DNA from: Croceitalea marina
Lineage (GTDB): Bacteria; Bacteroidota; Bacteroidia; Flavobacteriales; Flavobacteriaceae
DNA length: 64,000 nucleotides
Reading direction: 5' to 3'
NCBI RefSeq assembly: GCF_042684265.1
Contig: NZ_JBHULB010000081.1
Location: 1-64,000, forward strand
Shown here: positions 42,819 through 51,339 of the stretch, piece after piece
How positions within the stretch are numbered: position 1 is the first letter of the stretch
Layout: each line of letters opens with the position of its first letter
The notes under the pieces: model-generated
Databases searched by the model: none
Seen by the model: the letters and a program-made list of their open reading frames with translations, nothing else
What the model was told of the DNA's origin: nothing
Position numbers and translations under genes: made by a program

Positions 42819-43107
42819 AAGCGCATGGTGCCTGTACGACTTTTTTAGTGTTCGGAAAGATAAGCGTAAAGAAAAAATCGGATAGGGCGCGACCTACTTT
42901 TTCAATGAAAAGCACTGAACAAAGTTTACAAATTTTAGCAGCGTAGCGAATAAGGTTTGTAAAGCAAGAGGGTAACACGCTAAAGCGATGTTACGTTGTT
43001 CAAGCCATTGATTTTCAATGAATTGAAAATAGTGTCAAAATAATTTTTGTCACAAAAACAAGAAATAAGACTGTCAAACCCAATAAAACCTCAAAAAAAT
43101 TACTGTA
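42819..43107 (+). other. Noncoding spacer with inverted repeats, candidate transfer origin
   Basis: This 289-bp stretch between the integrase and the BfmA-like gene has no credible ORF. It holds three inverted repeats: TTTACAAA (42925-42932) with TTTGTAAA (42956-42963) around a GC-rich centre; GTAACA-CGC (42972-42980) with GCG-A-TGTTAC (42985-42994), a stem with one bulge; and ATTTTCAA (43011-43018) with TTGAAAAT (43023-43030). Clustered stems directly upstream of a mobilization gene are what an oriT looks like, but nothing proves nicking here. Confidence 0.45.
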
Positions 43108-43668
43108 ATGAAACTTAAAAAGAAGAGAAAAAGTGAATTCTCGGCAATAAGCATCAGTCGGATTACAGCTGGAAGATATCGGGAGTTTTCAAAGAAGATA
43201 TCCAAGTCTCATACGCTTACCTTGGAATTGATGATGGACTTCTTTGAAGGAGCGAATATCTCCCCAAAGAACAAATACTTGATGGACCATATGGGATTTG
43301 AGCATCGACTAAATAAACGCTTTGATTACATAGAGGAACTGTTACGAAGAATAGAACGAGAACAATTAAAACCGACTCATAATAAACTAAAGAAGTTGTT
43401 TGAATACGCTGAGAATGAAGAAAGGGACAGAAAGGAGAGTTTGGAGTTTGAAAAAAGAATGTTTGAGCAATCCTTAAAAAAAGATAGGATTACCCAATAC
43501 GACAACTATATCCTCAAAGAGAATTGGAAAAAGGAACGAAACAAATTACTAAAGATTTTGAACCAAGTGAAACTGGAAAAACCAAGATTTGATAAAGCAT
43601 ATTTTAAACTGGATATTAATCAGAATGATTTAGAGAGTTTGAAGAAAGTTCTAGGACAAGAATTATGA
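43108..43668 (+). CDS. BfmA/BtgA-family mobilization protein
   Basis: A 186-residue basic, helical protein. The N-terminal part reads I-S-R-I-T-A-G-R-Y-R-E-F-S-K-K-I-S-K-S-H-T-L-T-L, a ribbon-helix-helix-like segment followed by M-M-D-F-F-E. Then come R-F-D-Y-I-E-E-L-L-R-R-I-E-R-E and K-P-T-H-N-K-L, which match the BfmA/BtgA pattern I know from Bacteroidota mobile elements. The rest is a charged coil. These proteins assist a BfmB/BtgB relaxase at oriT. No relaxase follows here, so the module is incomplete. Confidence 0.72.
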   Translation: MKLKKKRKSEFSAISISRITAGRYREFSKKISKSHTLTLELMMDFFEGANISPKNKYLMDHMGFEHRLNKRFDYIEELLRRIEREQLKPTHNKLKKLFEYAENEERDRKESLEFEKRMFEQSLKKDRITQYDNYILKENWKKERNKLLKILNQVKLEKPRFDKAYFKLDINQNDLESLKKVLGQEL

Positions 43669-43695
43669 TTTACCTCGCAAAAAGATAGGATGAAG

Positions 43696-43712
43696 TTTGG
43701 TAAGATCTGGGG
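43696..43712 (-). repeat. Right arm of the 17-bp inverted repeat
   Basis: TTTGGTAAGATCTGGGG is the reverse complement, 16 of 17, of 42797-42813. It lies 27 bp after the BfmA-like stop. The two arms bracket the spacer and the mobilization gene and may mark a rearrangement or an element boundary. Confidence 0.6.
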
Positions 43713-43751
43713 CTTTTCTGCCTCCAAAAAGTTTTACTTACTTCAGTTTTT

Positions 43752-45626
43752 TTAATAATCATTTAATTCTTTCTCAATTTCATCCATGATATCATTCATC
43801 AGCTTGATTAAATACTGATATGATTTTTTATTGCTAAGATCTATTCCCTCTCTTTTCAAAACGGAATAGGAGTCATACCTATCATTTTTATAAGGAGAAG
43901 TGAAAAGACCTTTAAACTTTTTGTCAGTAGCCATAGCAGCCCCAATGGCTATGGAAGGTGCCCAAAAATGATGTTCATACTTTGGTAAAAAGAGCACTGC
44001 TGTCTCAGTAATCCAGTCATTTTTTAAATATGTTGGTATATCCATAACATAGAGGTCATGACCGTAATAGTCTCTTAAAATATCTAAGTATAGATTAGAA
44101 ACATCTTTTCCTCTAATAGCTTTACCATCTATTATCATTTTCTGGATTTTTGAATCTAGCTCTATTAGAATGGAATTTTTAAAAAACCTCTTTAAGAATT
44201 CCAAAGTTTGAAGGTGATGAGCAATTTTCTCTTCTTTTTTAGCGCTCTGTGAGGAAATCATTTTATCAAACCAAATATCTCCTGCATAAATTGTGCCCGA
44301 AATATGAGTTGGAGCTTCAGTCTCAAAAACATCAATACCATCTTTTCCAATACTTGAGACACTTGCGGCTAAACTGAATAGACCACCCACTAAAGCCCTC
44401 GATTGAACAATAGCAGGTTTATACTTCAAAATAAAAAAAGGATGTATTCCAGACACCGGAGGCCGAATATGGTATCTTGAGGTTTTTGGAACATCTGCGA
44501 GATGCATCCAGTTTTTATTTTCGAATGCAAATTTCATATTTTCATGAAATTCTTTACTAATCATTTTGGAGGCTTCAAAAGCGATATCCATTGATGAATT
44601 AAAGTTATAATTGTAGTTTTCTAATGCTTTGGGAGTTCTAAAAAAGTCTAAATAAGTTAACATACCATTATTCAGTATTTTACCTCTTAATTTGGCATAG
44701 CGTTGAAGTACTTGTTTATTCTCTCGAGCTACCTCTAACAAAATTTGATAACCACCTTCTGGTACACCTCCATAAAAAAACCAGTTTGCATCAATTCCAT
44801 CAGAAAATCCTCTTAATTGTGCCAATTCAAGTTCAGATTTTATTTTTCTTACATATAAGCCTGCCATTACATTTTGAACGTTATCCAAACTATTGTAGTA
44901 AGCCTGAGCCATTTTATCCCTGTATCCAGTATTAGCTGAATTTCTAATTGCTCTAAAAGCAGATCTATTTAAAAGAATTTCTTCATTGTTCTTATCTTTC
45001 ATTTTTGGCCAGATATTATTAATATTTTGTATTTCCCAATACGCATCTATTGAGCTGCTAATCCATTTTCTGGTTTTTCTTAAAGCATATTCTACTTCTG
45101 GTGTAGATCTACGTTCTTTTTGATCAATAAGCTGATTTAACCAATGACGGTGTTTATAAAGATCTTTATTAGTGGAGACCCAATTTTGTAGGCTTTTTTT
45201 ATCCAGAATAAGTATTTTACCTTCTAATTCTGCTAACAATGCTTCAAAATCAGCCAGTAAAGTCTCGCCTTTTTCCAAAAACTGTTCTCCGTTTTTGACA
45301 TTACCTTCTTCCCATCTTAAAATGGAATAAAATGCCACTTTGGATATTTTCACTCTTAGAAGGGATAGATTTTCTAATACTTCCAGCAATTGCCTAGATG
45401 TATCAAAATTGGGTATATGTTGAAAATTTTTAGATTTAAGAATTGTATTTACTTCATTGTAATCATGTTCCCAAGTTATATCTGAATTATATATCTCCGT
45501 AAGATCCCAAACATATTCACTCTGCTTATATTTGGATTGAGAATAAATGATTGAACTTGTGCCAAGCGATAAAAAAATCAGGAAAAAAATGTACGGGTTT
45601 TTAAAACTTATCATGGGTTTCGGCAT
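43752..45626 (-). CDS. Secreted oligoendopeptidase F-like protein lacking the zinc motif (paralogue A)
   Basis: A 624-residue protein (or from M5 at 45614) with a signal peptide ending near S-Q (30-31). The body follows the M3/PepF plan: Y-V-W-D-L-T-E-I-Y at 38-46, a helical N domain, L-R-G-F-S-D-G-I-D at 271-279, the strand before the active site (G-I-H-P-F-F-I-L-K-Y at 393-402), then the C-terminal helices with Y-L-D-I-L-R-D-Y-Y-G. Where PepF has H-E-x-G-H it has S-R-A-L-V-G-G (409-415), and no HExxH exists anywhere. K-Y-E-H-H-F-W at 549-555 sits where PepF has its substrate-binding His/Tyr. It is probably not a zinc protease. It diverges from an AraC gene across a shared operator. Confidence 0.8.
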   Translation of the reverse strand: MPKPMISFKNPYIFFLIFLSLGTSSIIYSQSKYKQSEYVWDLTEIYNSDITWEHDYNEVNTILKSKNFQHIPNFDTSRQLLEVLENLSLLRVKISKVAFYSILRWEEGNVKNGEQFLEKGETLLADFEALLAELEGKILILDKKSLQNWVSTNKDLYKHRHWLNQLIDQKERRSTPEVEYALRKTRKWISSSIDAYWEIQNINNIWPKMKDKNNEEILLNRSAFRAIRNSANTGYRDKMAQAYYNSLDNVQNVMAGLYVRKIKSELELAQLRGFSDGIDANWFFYGGVPEGGYQILLEVARENKQVLQRYAKLRGKILNNGMLTYLDFFRTPKALENYNYNFNSSMDIAFEASKMISKEFHENMKFAFENKNWMHLADVPKTSRYHIRPPVSGIHPFFILKYKPAIVQSRALVGGLFSLAASVSSIGKDGIDVFETEAPTHISGTIYAGDIWFDKMISSQSAKKEEKIAHHLQTLEFLKRFFKNSILIELDSKIQKMIIDGKAIRGKDVSNLYLDILRDYYGHDLYVMDIPTYLKNDWITETAVLFLPKYEHHFWAPSIAIGAAMATDKKFKGLFTSPYKNDRYDSYSVLKREGIDLSNKKSYQYLIKLMNDIMDEIEKELNDY

Positions 45627-45674
45627 TTGAATATAATACTAGATTATAACCTTAAAATTTAATTTTAACCTCGA

Positions 45675-45705
45675 TTAATTAATCAGTACTATTGTTTAAT
45701 TAATT
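45675..45705. promoter_or_regulatory. Paired TTAATTAAT(C/T) boxes, candidate AraC operator A
   Basis: TTAATTAATC (45675-45684) and TTAATTAATT (45696-45705) begin exactly 21 bp apart, two helical turns, the spacing expected for direct-repeat AraC-family sites. They lie in the 93-bp gap between the divergent PepF-like gene A and the AraC regulator, so they could control both. The same arrangement recurs at 61164-61194. Confidence 0.6.
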
Positions 45706-45719
45706 TGAGGTTTTTGAAT

Positions 45720-46742
45720 ATGGATTTTACGTTAATCGGAATTTTTCTGTGCGGAGCTGGCACAATACAAAGTATTTTTCTATCGATATTCTTTTTTTTC
45801 TCCAAGAAACTTGAAAGGCAGGAAAGAATTCTTCTTGGATTACTTTTCCTATTAATCTCTTTAAGATTAATAAAATCTATAGGATGGTATTTTTTCAAAA
45901 TTGAAAATAATATTTTCCTTAATATAGGTTTTGCTGCACATGCATTCATTGTGCCAGTACTGTTATGTTATTTATCAAAGAGACTGCAGTCGAATAAATT
46001 GAATCGATGGGTTATCTCATTGTTATTTGTTCCTCCTTTAGCTCTTTTTTTAACTATTCCTTTTTTAACCCTAAATAATTTTTGGTATCAAGGTGGATAT
46101 ACTGCGTTGTTATACCTGACCGTGGGTTATTTGATTATTGGTGGGTTTTTTCTAAAAAGGATTTATCAAGAAAATGGAAAGTCATTAAGAATGATTATTA
46201 TTTTATTCGTTGCAATTGGTCTTTTTTGCCTCTTATATTTTACAAATTATGTTTTAGGAATCCACGAATATATAACAGGTCCTATTTTATATGCTTTAGT
46301 TATTTATGCAACCAGTTATTTTTTATTTAGAAACAAGGAACTACTTACAGTTAAAGTGGAATCAAAGTATCAAAATATTAATATCACAAAGAACCAGGCC
46401 GAGATATATTCCAAGGCTATAGAAAAGGTAATGATGGATGAGAGGCCTTATTTAGATGGTGATTTTAATCTGGGAATGCTTGCAGAATATACTAAGACTC
46501 CAAAGCATTTACTTTCGTTGGTATTTAGTACTATTTTTCAACAAAGCTTTTCAAGTTTCACAAATGCATATAGAATTAAAGAAGCTGAGAAGCTGTTAAA
46601 AGATGAAAAATACCAAAATAAAAAGATTGAAATAGTGGCTTACGATAGCGGCTTTAATTCGGTATCAACATTTAATACTGCATTTCGTAAATTTAATAAA
46701 TGCTCTCCTTCTGAGTATAGAAAGCAATACTTAGAAAATTAA
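45720..46742 (+). CDS. Membrane-anchored AraC-family regulator (A)
   Basis: A 340-residue protein with about seven membrane helices in residues 1-205, then a cytoplasmic AraC DNA-binding domain. The two HTH units are visible as F-N-L-G-M-L-A-E-Y-T-K-T-P-K-H-L-L-S near 250 and K-I-E-I-V-A-Y-D-S-G-F-N-S-V-S-T-F-N near 300. The conserved end is F-R-K-F-N-K-C-S-P-S-E-Y-R. The ATG at 45720 is preferred over a TTG at 45705, which overlaps the operator box. It is divergent from PepF-like gene A and likely regulates it and itself. The signal sensed by the membrane part is unknown. Confidence 0.87.
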   Translation: MDFTLIGIFLCGAGTIQSIFLSIFFFFSKKLERQERILLGLLFLLISLRLIKSIGWYFFKIENNIFLNIGFAAHAFIVPVLLCYLSKRLQSNKLNRWVISLLFVPPLALFLTIPFLTLNNFWYQGGYTALLYLTVGYLIIGGFFLKRIYQENGKSLRMIIILFVAIGLFCLLYFTNYVLGIHEYITGPILYALVIYATSYFLFRNKELLTVKVESKYQNINITKNQAEIYSKAIEKVMMDERPYLDGDFNLGMLAEYTKTPKHLLSLVFSTIFQQSFSSFTNAYRIKEAEKLLKDEKYQNKKIEIVAYDSGFNSVSTFNTAFRKFNKCSPSEYRKQYLEN

Positions 46743-46775
46743 AGACATCAAGTTTGCATTTGGGTTTTAGTTCAT

Positions 46776-47531
46776 TCATAGTTCTTGTCCATTAAACGAT
46801 TTACCAATAGGAATGATTCTGTCATCTATTTCAACACTTTCGTTGTTATAGGAATCAATAAGGTTTTTATTAATAATGAACGATTTGTGTATTCGCACAA
46901 AATTTTCTGGTAATATACTTTTCATTTCTTTTAGCGACATGTACGCAATTAACGGTTTTCTATTCACTAAATAAGTGGTTAAATAATTTCCCATTCCCTC
47001 GATAAATTTAATTTCGGAGGGCAGAATTCGATAAATTCTTTTGTTTGATTTTATTTCTAGATATTCCTCAGAATCCTCACGGTTCTTTTTGTTTTCTATT
47101 CTCCAAACAGAAAAAATTTTAAGTGAAGAAAGTAACATTACAGTAGTATTTATCAATACGATAGAACGAAAATAAGGACTTAACTCTACGAGGTTCGAGG
47201 TTTCTATAAAAAAACACTCATGAAAGTAATAGTTCAAAACTCTTTGTAAAACCCCGGCAATAAATATGAGGGTCAAATAGAGTGTAAGGAACCGTTCTAT
47301 TTTTTCTTTTAATAAAAAACGGGGAATTAAATAATATAATACAACGTAAGAAGCTGCAATACGAAGAGGCATAAGAACAAATTCAAGCTCAAAAGACCTA
47401 AAGTAATTCCCTTCTTTAACCCATAGAAGGCTAAAAAAAATATAGTAAAAAAGCCAAAAAAGAACATGCGTGAATATTCTTGAATTGAACAAATGATACT
47501 CTCCTAAAAGTATTTTGGAAAATTTTGTCAT
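46776..47531 (-). CDS. Membrane-anchored LytTR-family regulator
   Basis: A 251-residue protein with four hydrophobic helices in residues 15-145, followed by a LytTR DNA-binding domain (about 160-251). Typical LytTR marks are I-K-F-I-E-G-M-G-N-Y, the S-L-K-E-M segment, F-V-R-I-H-K-S-F-I-I-N near 214 and I-I-P-I-G-K-S-F at the end. There is no receiver domain, and no histidine kinase lies beside it. This is the one-component membrane form frequent in Bacteroidota. It converges with the AraC gene and diverges from the PDZ-hydrolase gene, a possible target. Confidence 0.87.
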   Translation of the reverse strand: MTKFSKILLGEYHLFNSRIFTHVLFWLFYYIFFSLLWVKEGNYFRSFELEFVLMPLRIAASYVVLYYLIPRFLLKEKIERFLTLYLTLIFIAGVLQRVLNYYFHECFFIETSNLVELSPYFRSIVLINTTVMLLSSLKIFSVWRIENKKNREDSEEYLEIKSNKRIYRILPSEIKFIEGMGNYLTTYLVNRKPLIAYMSLKEMKSILPENFVRIHKSFIINKNLIDSYNNESVEIDDRIIPIGKSFNGQEL

Positions 47532-47654
47532 ATAAATTGATAGTTACATATAAGAACACTCTAGGGTTACATAAAAATAATGGAATAAGCGTTATTAATT
47601 GTAGTTTTCCTATACGTCATTTTTTCAGCAATATGCGAAATAATAAGCAATAAG

Positions 47655-48956
47655 ATGAAGAACATTTTAAAATCAATCCTTTTTATTCTCCCTTGTTTGG
47701 TAATAGGTCAGGAACTCTCAAGGAGAGGGAATTGGCAAGCATCGTTTAAAGAACCAACCGATGGTTTTGGAGCAAAAGTTGTATCGATTGAACCAAATAG
47801 TCCTATGGATAAGGCAAATATTAAAGTAGGGGATATTGTTTTAAAAGTTGACGGCGTGCATGTATCTTCTTTGGAACAGTGGTCAACCATATTCTATAGT
47901 CTAAGAGAGGATAAAGAAATAAAGTTGATGGTAAGGCGTCTAGATGAAGTTTTTAATGTTAAACTCTCTTTAAATGCAATCCCCCTTGAGGAAAATGAGA
48001 ATGTTGAAACTATTTATGGCCAGATTGTAAGTGATGCTGGGATAAAACAAAGAACAATAATAACTCGCCCAAAGAATGTAAAAGGCAAATTCCCATCTCT
48101 CATATTAGTTCAAGGTCTAAGTTGCAGCACTGTAGAAGTTTTTCCTGGTCGAAATGGTAATTGGTCTAAGCAAATAAAATACCTGGTTGAGAACTCTAAT
48201 ATGGTCGTAATGAGAGTTGAGAAGCCTGGTGTTGGTGATAGTGATGGAGATTGTTCCGAGACTGATTTTTTAACTGAACTAGAAGGTTATAGAGCAGCAA
48301 TTAGGACTCTTAAAGGAAAAGACTATGTAGATTCAAAACGCATAGTTGTATACGGTTCAAGTTTAGGAAGTGCGTTAGCTCCACTTCTTGCGAATGAGTT
48401 TAATTTAGCTGGGATAATATCAGAAGGTACTTTTTATAAGACTTGGTTTGAGCATATGCTGGAAATCGAAAGGCGTATAAGACAAATGAGTGGTGACGAT
48501 GAAGCTACAATTACAAAAAAAATGAACCAAGGATATATACCACTTTATTATGGGATGCTCGTTCAGCAAAAAACCTATCAAGAAGTCATTAATGAAAACC
48601 CATCTTTGGTTTCATATAATTATCATTCTGGAAGACATATGTATGGTAGGCCAATGGAGTATTATCATCAATTACAAAAAATTGATTTAGCGAGCGAATG
48701 GCAAAAAGTAAAAGTGCCAGTACGGATTTTATATGGATCAAATGATTGGATTATGTCTGAAGAGGATCACCATATGATAATAGATATACTTGATAAGGCT
48801 AAACATCAAGATCATAAATTAGTAGTATATCCAGGTTTAGATCATTGGAATACCATACACAAAACTCCTGATGATTCATTTAATGGGGAAACTGGTGAAT
48901 GGGACGACGGTGTGCCAAAACTTATTGTTAAATGGTGTAAAGAAATCTTGTATTGA
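47655..48956 (+). CDS. Exported PDZ-alpha/beta hydrolase fusion
   Basis: A 433-residue protein with a signal peptide (about 1-18). A PDZ domain spans about 36-105, with A-K-V-V-S-I-E-P-N-S-P-M-D-K-A and V-G-D-I-V-L-K-V-D-G. An alpha/beta-hydrolase domain spans about 145-430. Its nucleophile Ser is in V-Y-G-S-S-L-G-S at 232-239, a catalytic Asp is likely in L-Y-G-S-N-D-W, and the His is in G-L-D-H-W-N near 412. The combination suggests a peptidase or esterase that recognises protein C-termini. Substrate unknown. It diverges from the LytTR gene. Confidence 0.85.
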   Translation: MKNILKSILFILPCLVIGQELSRRGNWQASFKEPTDGFGAKVVSIEPNSPMDKANIKVGDIVLKVDGVHVSSLEQWSTIFYSLREDKEIKLMVRRLDEVFNVKLSLNAIPLEENENVETIYGQIVSDAGIKQRTIITRPKNVKGKFPSLILVQGLSCSTVEVFPGRNGNWSKQIKYLVENSNMVVMRVEKPGVGDSDGDCSETDFLTELEGYRAAIRTLKGKDYVDSKRIVVYGSSLGSALAPLLANEFNLAGIISEGTFYKTWFEHMLEIERRIRQMSGDDEATITKKMNQGYIPLYYGMLVQQKTYQEVINENPSLVSYNYHSGRHMYGRPMEYYHQLQKIDLASEWQKVKVPVRILYGSNDWIMSEEDHHMIIDILDKAKHQDHKLVVYPGLDHWNTIHKTPDDSFNGETGEWDDGVPKLIVKWCKEILY

Positions 48957-49018
48957 AACCTATTTCTTTACTAAATGCTCTATTTTGTATAGTATTGAAA
49001 ACTAATTTAATTTAAGAA

Positions 49019-50020
49019 ATGAAGTTTTGTTTACTCTTTATACTATTAAACCTTCTTTTTTGTGGTTGTATTTCAGACAAAACCCCAAAACCAGACTTTA
49101 GACACGATATAAAATCAGCTCCAACACCTTGGACAAAGACAAACTTCGAACCCGAAGAAGATGATTTCACTTTTGCCATAATATCTGATTTAAATGGGGG
49201 TGAGAGAACAGGTGTATTCAGCACTGCAGTAGCACAATTAAATAGACTAGACCCAACATTTGTATTAAGTGTTGGTGATTTAATTAATGGGGGCACAGAG
49301 GATAGAATTCAGCTAGTCAAAGAGTGGGAGTCATTTGATCAACAAGCGAACAAATTAAATATGCCTTTCTTTTATTTAGGGGGAAATCATGATTTGACTA
49401 ACCCAACAATGCGGGAGTTTTGGAAGAACAGATTCGGTCCAAGATATTATCACTTTATATATGAAAATGTTCTTTTTTTAATGTTGGATTCTGAAGATTA
49501 TGAAGAGGAGCGAATGCTAGAGATTTATGAGGCCAGGTCAGAGGCCATTAGAATTCTGGATGGACAGGAAGAAGGAGTTTATGAAGAATCGGATTATTAT
49601 AAAATGCCTGAGCGTCGTATTGGTGGTATAAATGAACAACAACACAATTACTTTAAAGAGGTTTTAGAAAAATATCAGGAAGTAAAGTGGATTTTTGTCC
49701 TTATGCATAAACCGGTTTGGATGCGAGAAGATTCGAAGGGTCTCGGGAGACTTGAAAAATTGTTATCCAAACGCCGCTATACTTTAATCAATGGTCATTT
49801 TCATTCCTTTTCTCATCGATTAAGAAATAACAATGACTACATTATATTAGGAACTACAGGTGGATCTCAAAACCCTATAGATTCTATGTCATTTGACCAT
49901 GTTACCTTAGTTCGAATGGCTAAAGAACCTGTAATCACACATATAAAAATGGAAGGTATTTTAGATGAAACAGGAAAGGTTCCTTTTATTTTGGATAGTT
50001 TGGATGTAGCTCCAAAATAG
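49019..50020 (+). CDS. Calcineurin-like metallophosphoesterase, predicted lipoprotein
   Basis: A 333-residue protein whose signal ends in a lipobox (L-L-F-C-G-C, Cys 17). Metal motifs follow in order: I-I-S-D-L-N-G-G near 59, V-G-D-L-I-N-G-G near 91, G-G-N-H-D near 122, V-L-M-H-K-P near 228 and N-G-H-F-H-S-F near 260. The first motif is D-x-N instead of the usual D-x-H, so metal site 1 may differ. The likely role is a phosphodiesterase or phosphatase outside the inner membrane. Substrate unknown. It lies 62 bp after the PDZ-hydrolase gene. Confidence 0.85.
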   Translation: MKFCLLFILLNLLFCGCISDKTPKPDFRHDIKSAPTPWTKTNFEPEEDDFTFAIISDLNGGERTGVFSTAVAQLNRLDPTFVLSVGDLINGGTEDRIQLVKEWESFDQQANKLNMPFFYLGGNHDLTNPTMREFWKNRFGPRYYHFIYENVLFLMLDSEDYEEERMLEIYEARSEAIRILDGQEEGVYEESDYYKMPERRIGGINEQQHNYFKEVLEKYQEVKWIFVLMHKPVWMREDSKGLGRLEKLLSKRRYTLINGHFHSFSHRLRNNNDYIILGTTGGSQNPIDSMSFDHVTLVRMAKEPVITHIKMEGILDETGKVPFILDSLDVAPK

Positions 50021-50091
50021 TACTATTTTTTATTAGTCAAATATAGGTTTTGGCCAAGTTTTTCGGTTTATTTTTTTAACACCTTCATTTA

Positions 50092-50535
50092 CTATTTTAA
50101 CGGTTTAAGGAATAAGTTTTTGTAATTTTTTTGATTCCAAACCAATAGAAAGATATTAGCCATAAGCATAGTAGAAGTAATGATGGGGGTTCCCTTCATA
50201 TTTAGTGCAATGGATACTAGAAAAATATTAAAGGTAACTGGCATCATTAAAACACTTGTAAGCACTACAAAACGATTAAAAAATATTAGAATCCCGAGTA
50301 ATATTTGGAAGTAGCCTATAAAATTCCAGTAAAAGCCAGTATCATACATAGCGTTAAAAAAAGCTCCGGCTGGATTATCATTTGATAAAATTGTAAATCT
50401 TATTCCTGGAAGTTTTCTCATTCCTGATAGTACAAAGCCAAATCCCATGCTGATACGAACAAACCAATAAAATACCTTAAGGATTTTTATTTTTTTTATC
50501 TTCTCCAAATCAGAGAATTGAATTATCTGTTTCAT
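50092..50535 (-). CDS. DoxX-like membrane protein
   Basis: A 147-residue protein with four predicted membrane helices (about 25-45, 65-85, 90-110 and 115-135). R-I-S-M-G-F-G-F-V-L-S-G-M-R-K-L near the first helix resembles the conserved G-x-x-x-x-x-G-x-x-K-L of DoxX-family proteins. The biochemical role of such small members is unclear. It is the last of a run of minus-strand genes, 77 bp after the next membrane-protein gene. Confidence 0.7.
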   Translation of the reverse strand: MKQIIQFSDLEKIKKIKILKVFYWFVRISMGFGFVLSGMRKLPGIRFTILSNDNPAGAFFNAMYDTGFYWNFIGYFQILLGILIFFNRFVVLTSVLMMPVTFNIFLVSIALNMKGTPIITSTMLMANIFLLVWNQKNYKNLFLKPLK

Positions 50536-50611
50536 AATGACTTTTATATTTAAGAGTATTTTGAATTGGAAATACTACCAATATTATTTTTTTGAATAAA
50601 ATCATATTTAC

Positions 50612-51325
50612 TCATATCGCATTAGCCATCTCGTCATTATTGCTTTTTATTTTTCTCCACTTGCAAATCATCCAAAATCCAATAACTAGCCTAATAAATG
50701 GCTGAAAAACAATATTGAATGGTTCTAGTGTGTTGGAAATTAGTCCATATTCCCAAAATTCATTTCCAAAGGCAATTAAATTTCCAAATCCCCAAAAAAG
50801 TAAAAGAATTGCTAAGGTGGTATCGATTCTATTTTTGTTAACTAGTCCCAATCCATAAAAAATATTCCCTAAAGCAAAGGTTAAAATGAATAACCCAAAT
50901 AATGAATAGCCTAATAATCCAGCATTTTCCATACTTATTCTAAGTACTTCTTGACTGGTATTATCCGCTTCTAAAAAATTACGACGCAGACCATTTAAGT
51001 AAAACATTACGAACATTTGACGAAAGATTTCCGTAAATGCAAAGACGATAAATAGTACAAAACCTAAGCCGATAAAGCCAGGAGATTTCTTGAATTGAAC
51101 TAGACAGAAACCCCACATAGAAATTAAAACGAATAAACAGTGTAGAATTACCCAAAATCTATTAGCCAGATAACGGTTGTCATCAAAAAGGAGAAGTCGC
51201 TCATCAAAATTTAAAGCTCCCAAATCGAACAAGCTGGAATGAATTCCTATGGTTGTAATTACAGATAGAAAGCAACAAACACTTGCAAACAGCAAGAATT
51301 TTTTATTAATTACTATAGCTGTCAT
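50612..51325 (-). CDS. Multi-pass membrane protein, DUF4386-like
   Basis: A 237-residue protein with six or seven hydrophobic helices. Its layout (an N-terminal helix, then a loop with an Asp/Arg-rich segment, then a cluster of helices with G-L-L-G-Y-S-L-F-G and F-G-N-L-I-A-F-G-N) recalls DUF4386 proteins, but I see no diagnostic motif, so the family is tentative. It lies 14 bp after the hydrolase gene at 51340 on the same strand, so the two are likely cotranscribed. Confidence 0.65.
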   Translation of the reverse strand: MTAIVINKKFLLFASVCCFLSVITTIGIHSSLFDLGALNFDERLLLFDDNRYLANRFWVILHCLFVLISMWGFCLVQFKKSPGFIGLGFVLFIVFAFTEIFRQMFVMFYLNGLRRNFLEADNTSQEVLRISMENAGLLGYSLFGLFILTFALGNIFYGLGLVNKNRIDTTLAILLLFWGFGNLIAFGNEFWEYGLISNTLEPFNIVFQPFIRLVIGFWMICKWRKIKSNNDEMANAI

Positions 51326-51339
51326 AATTGGTTAATCTA

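Noticed and set aside
44532..44546. H-E-N-M-K at residues 361-365 of PepF-like protein A as a zinc motif
   Set aside because: HExxH needs a fifth-position His, which is Lys here, and the segment lies outside the aligned active-site helix.
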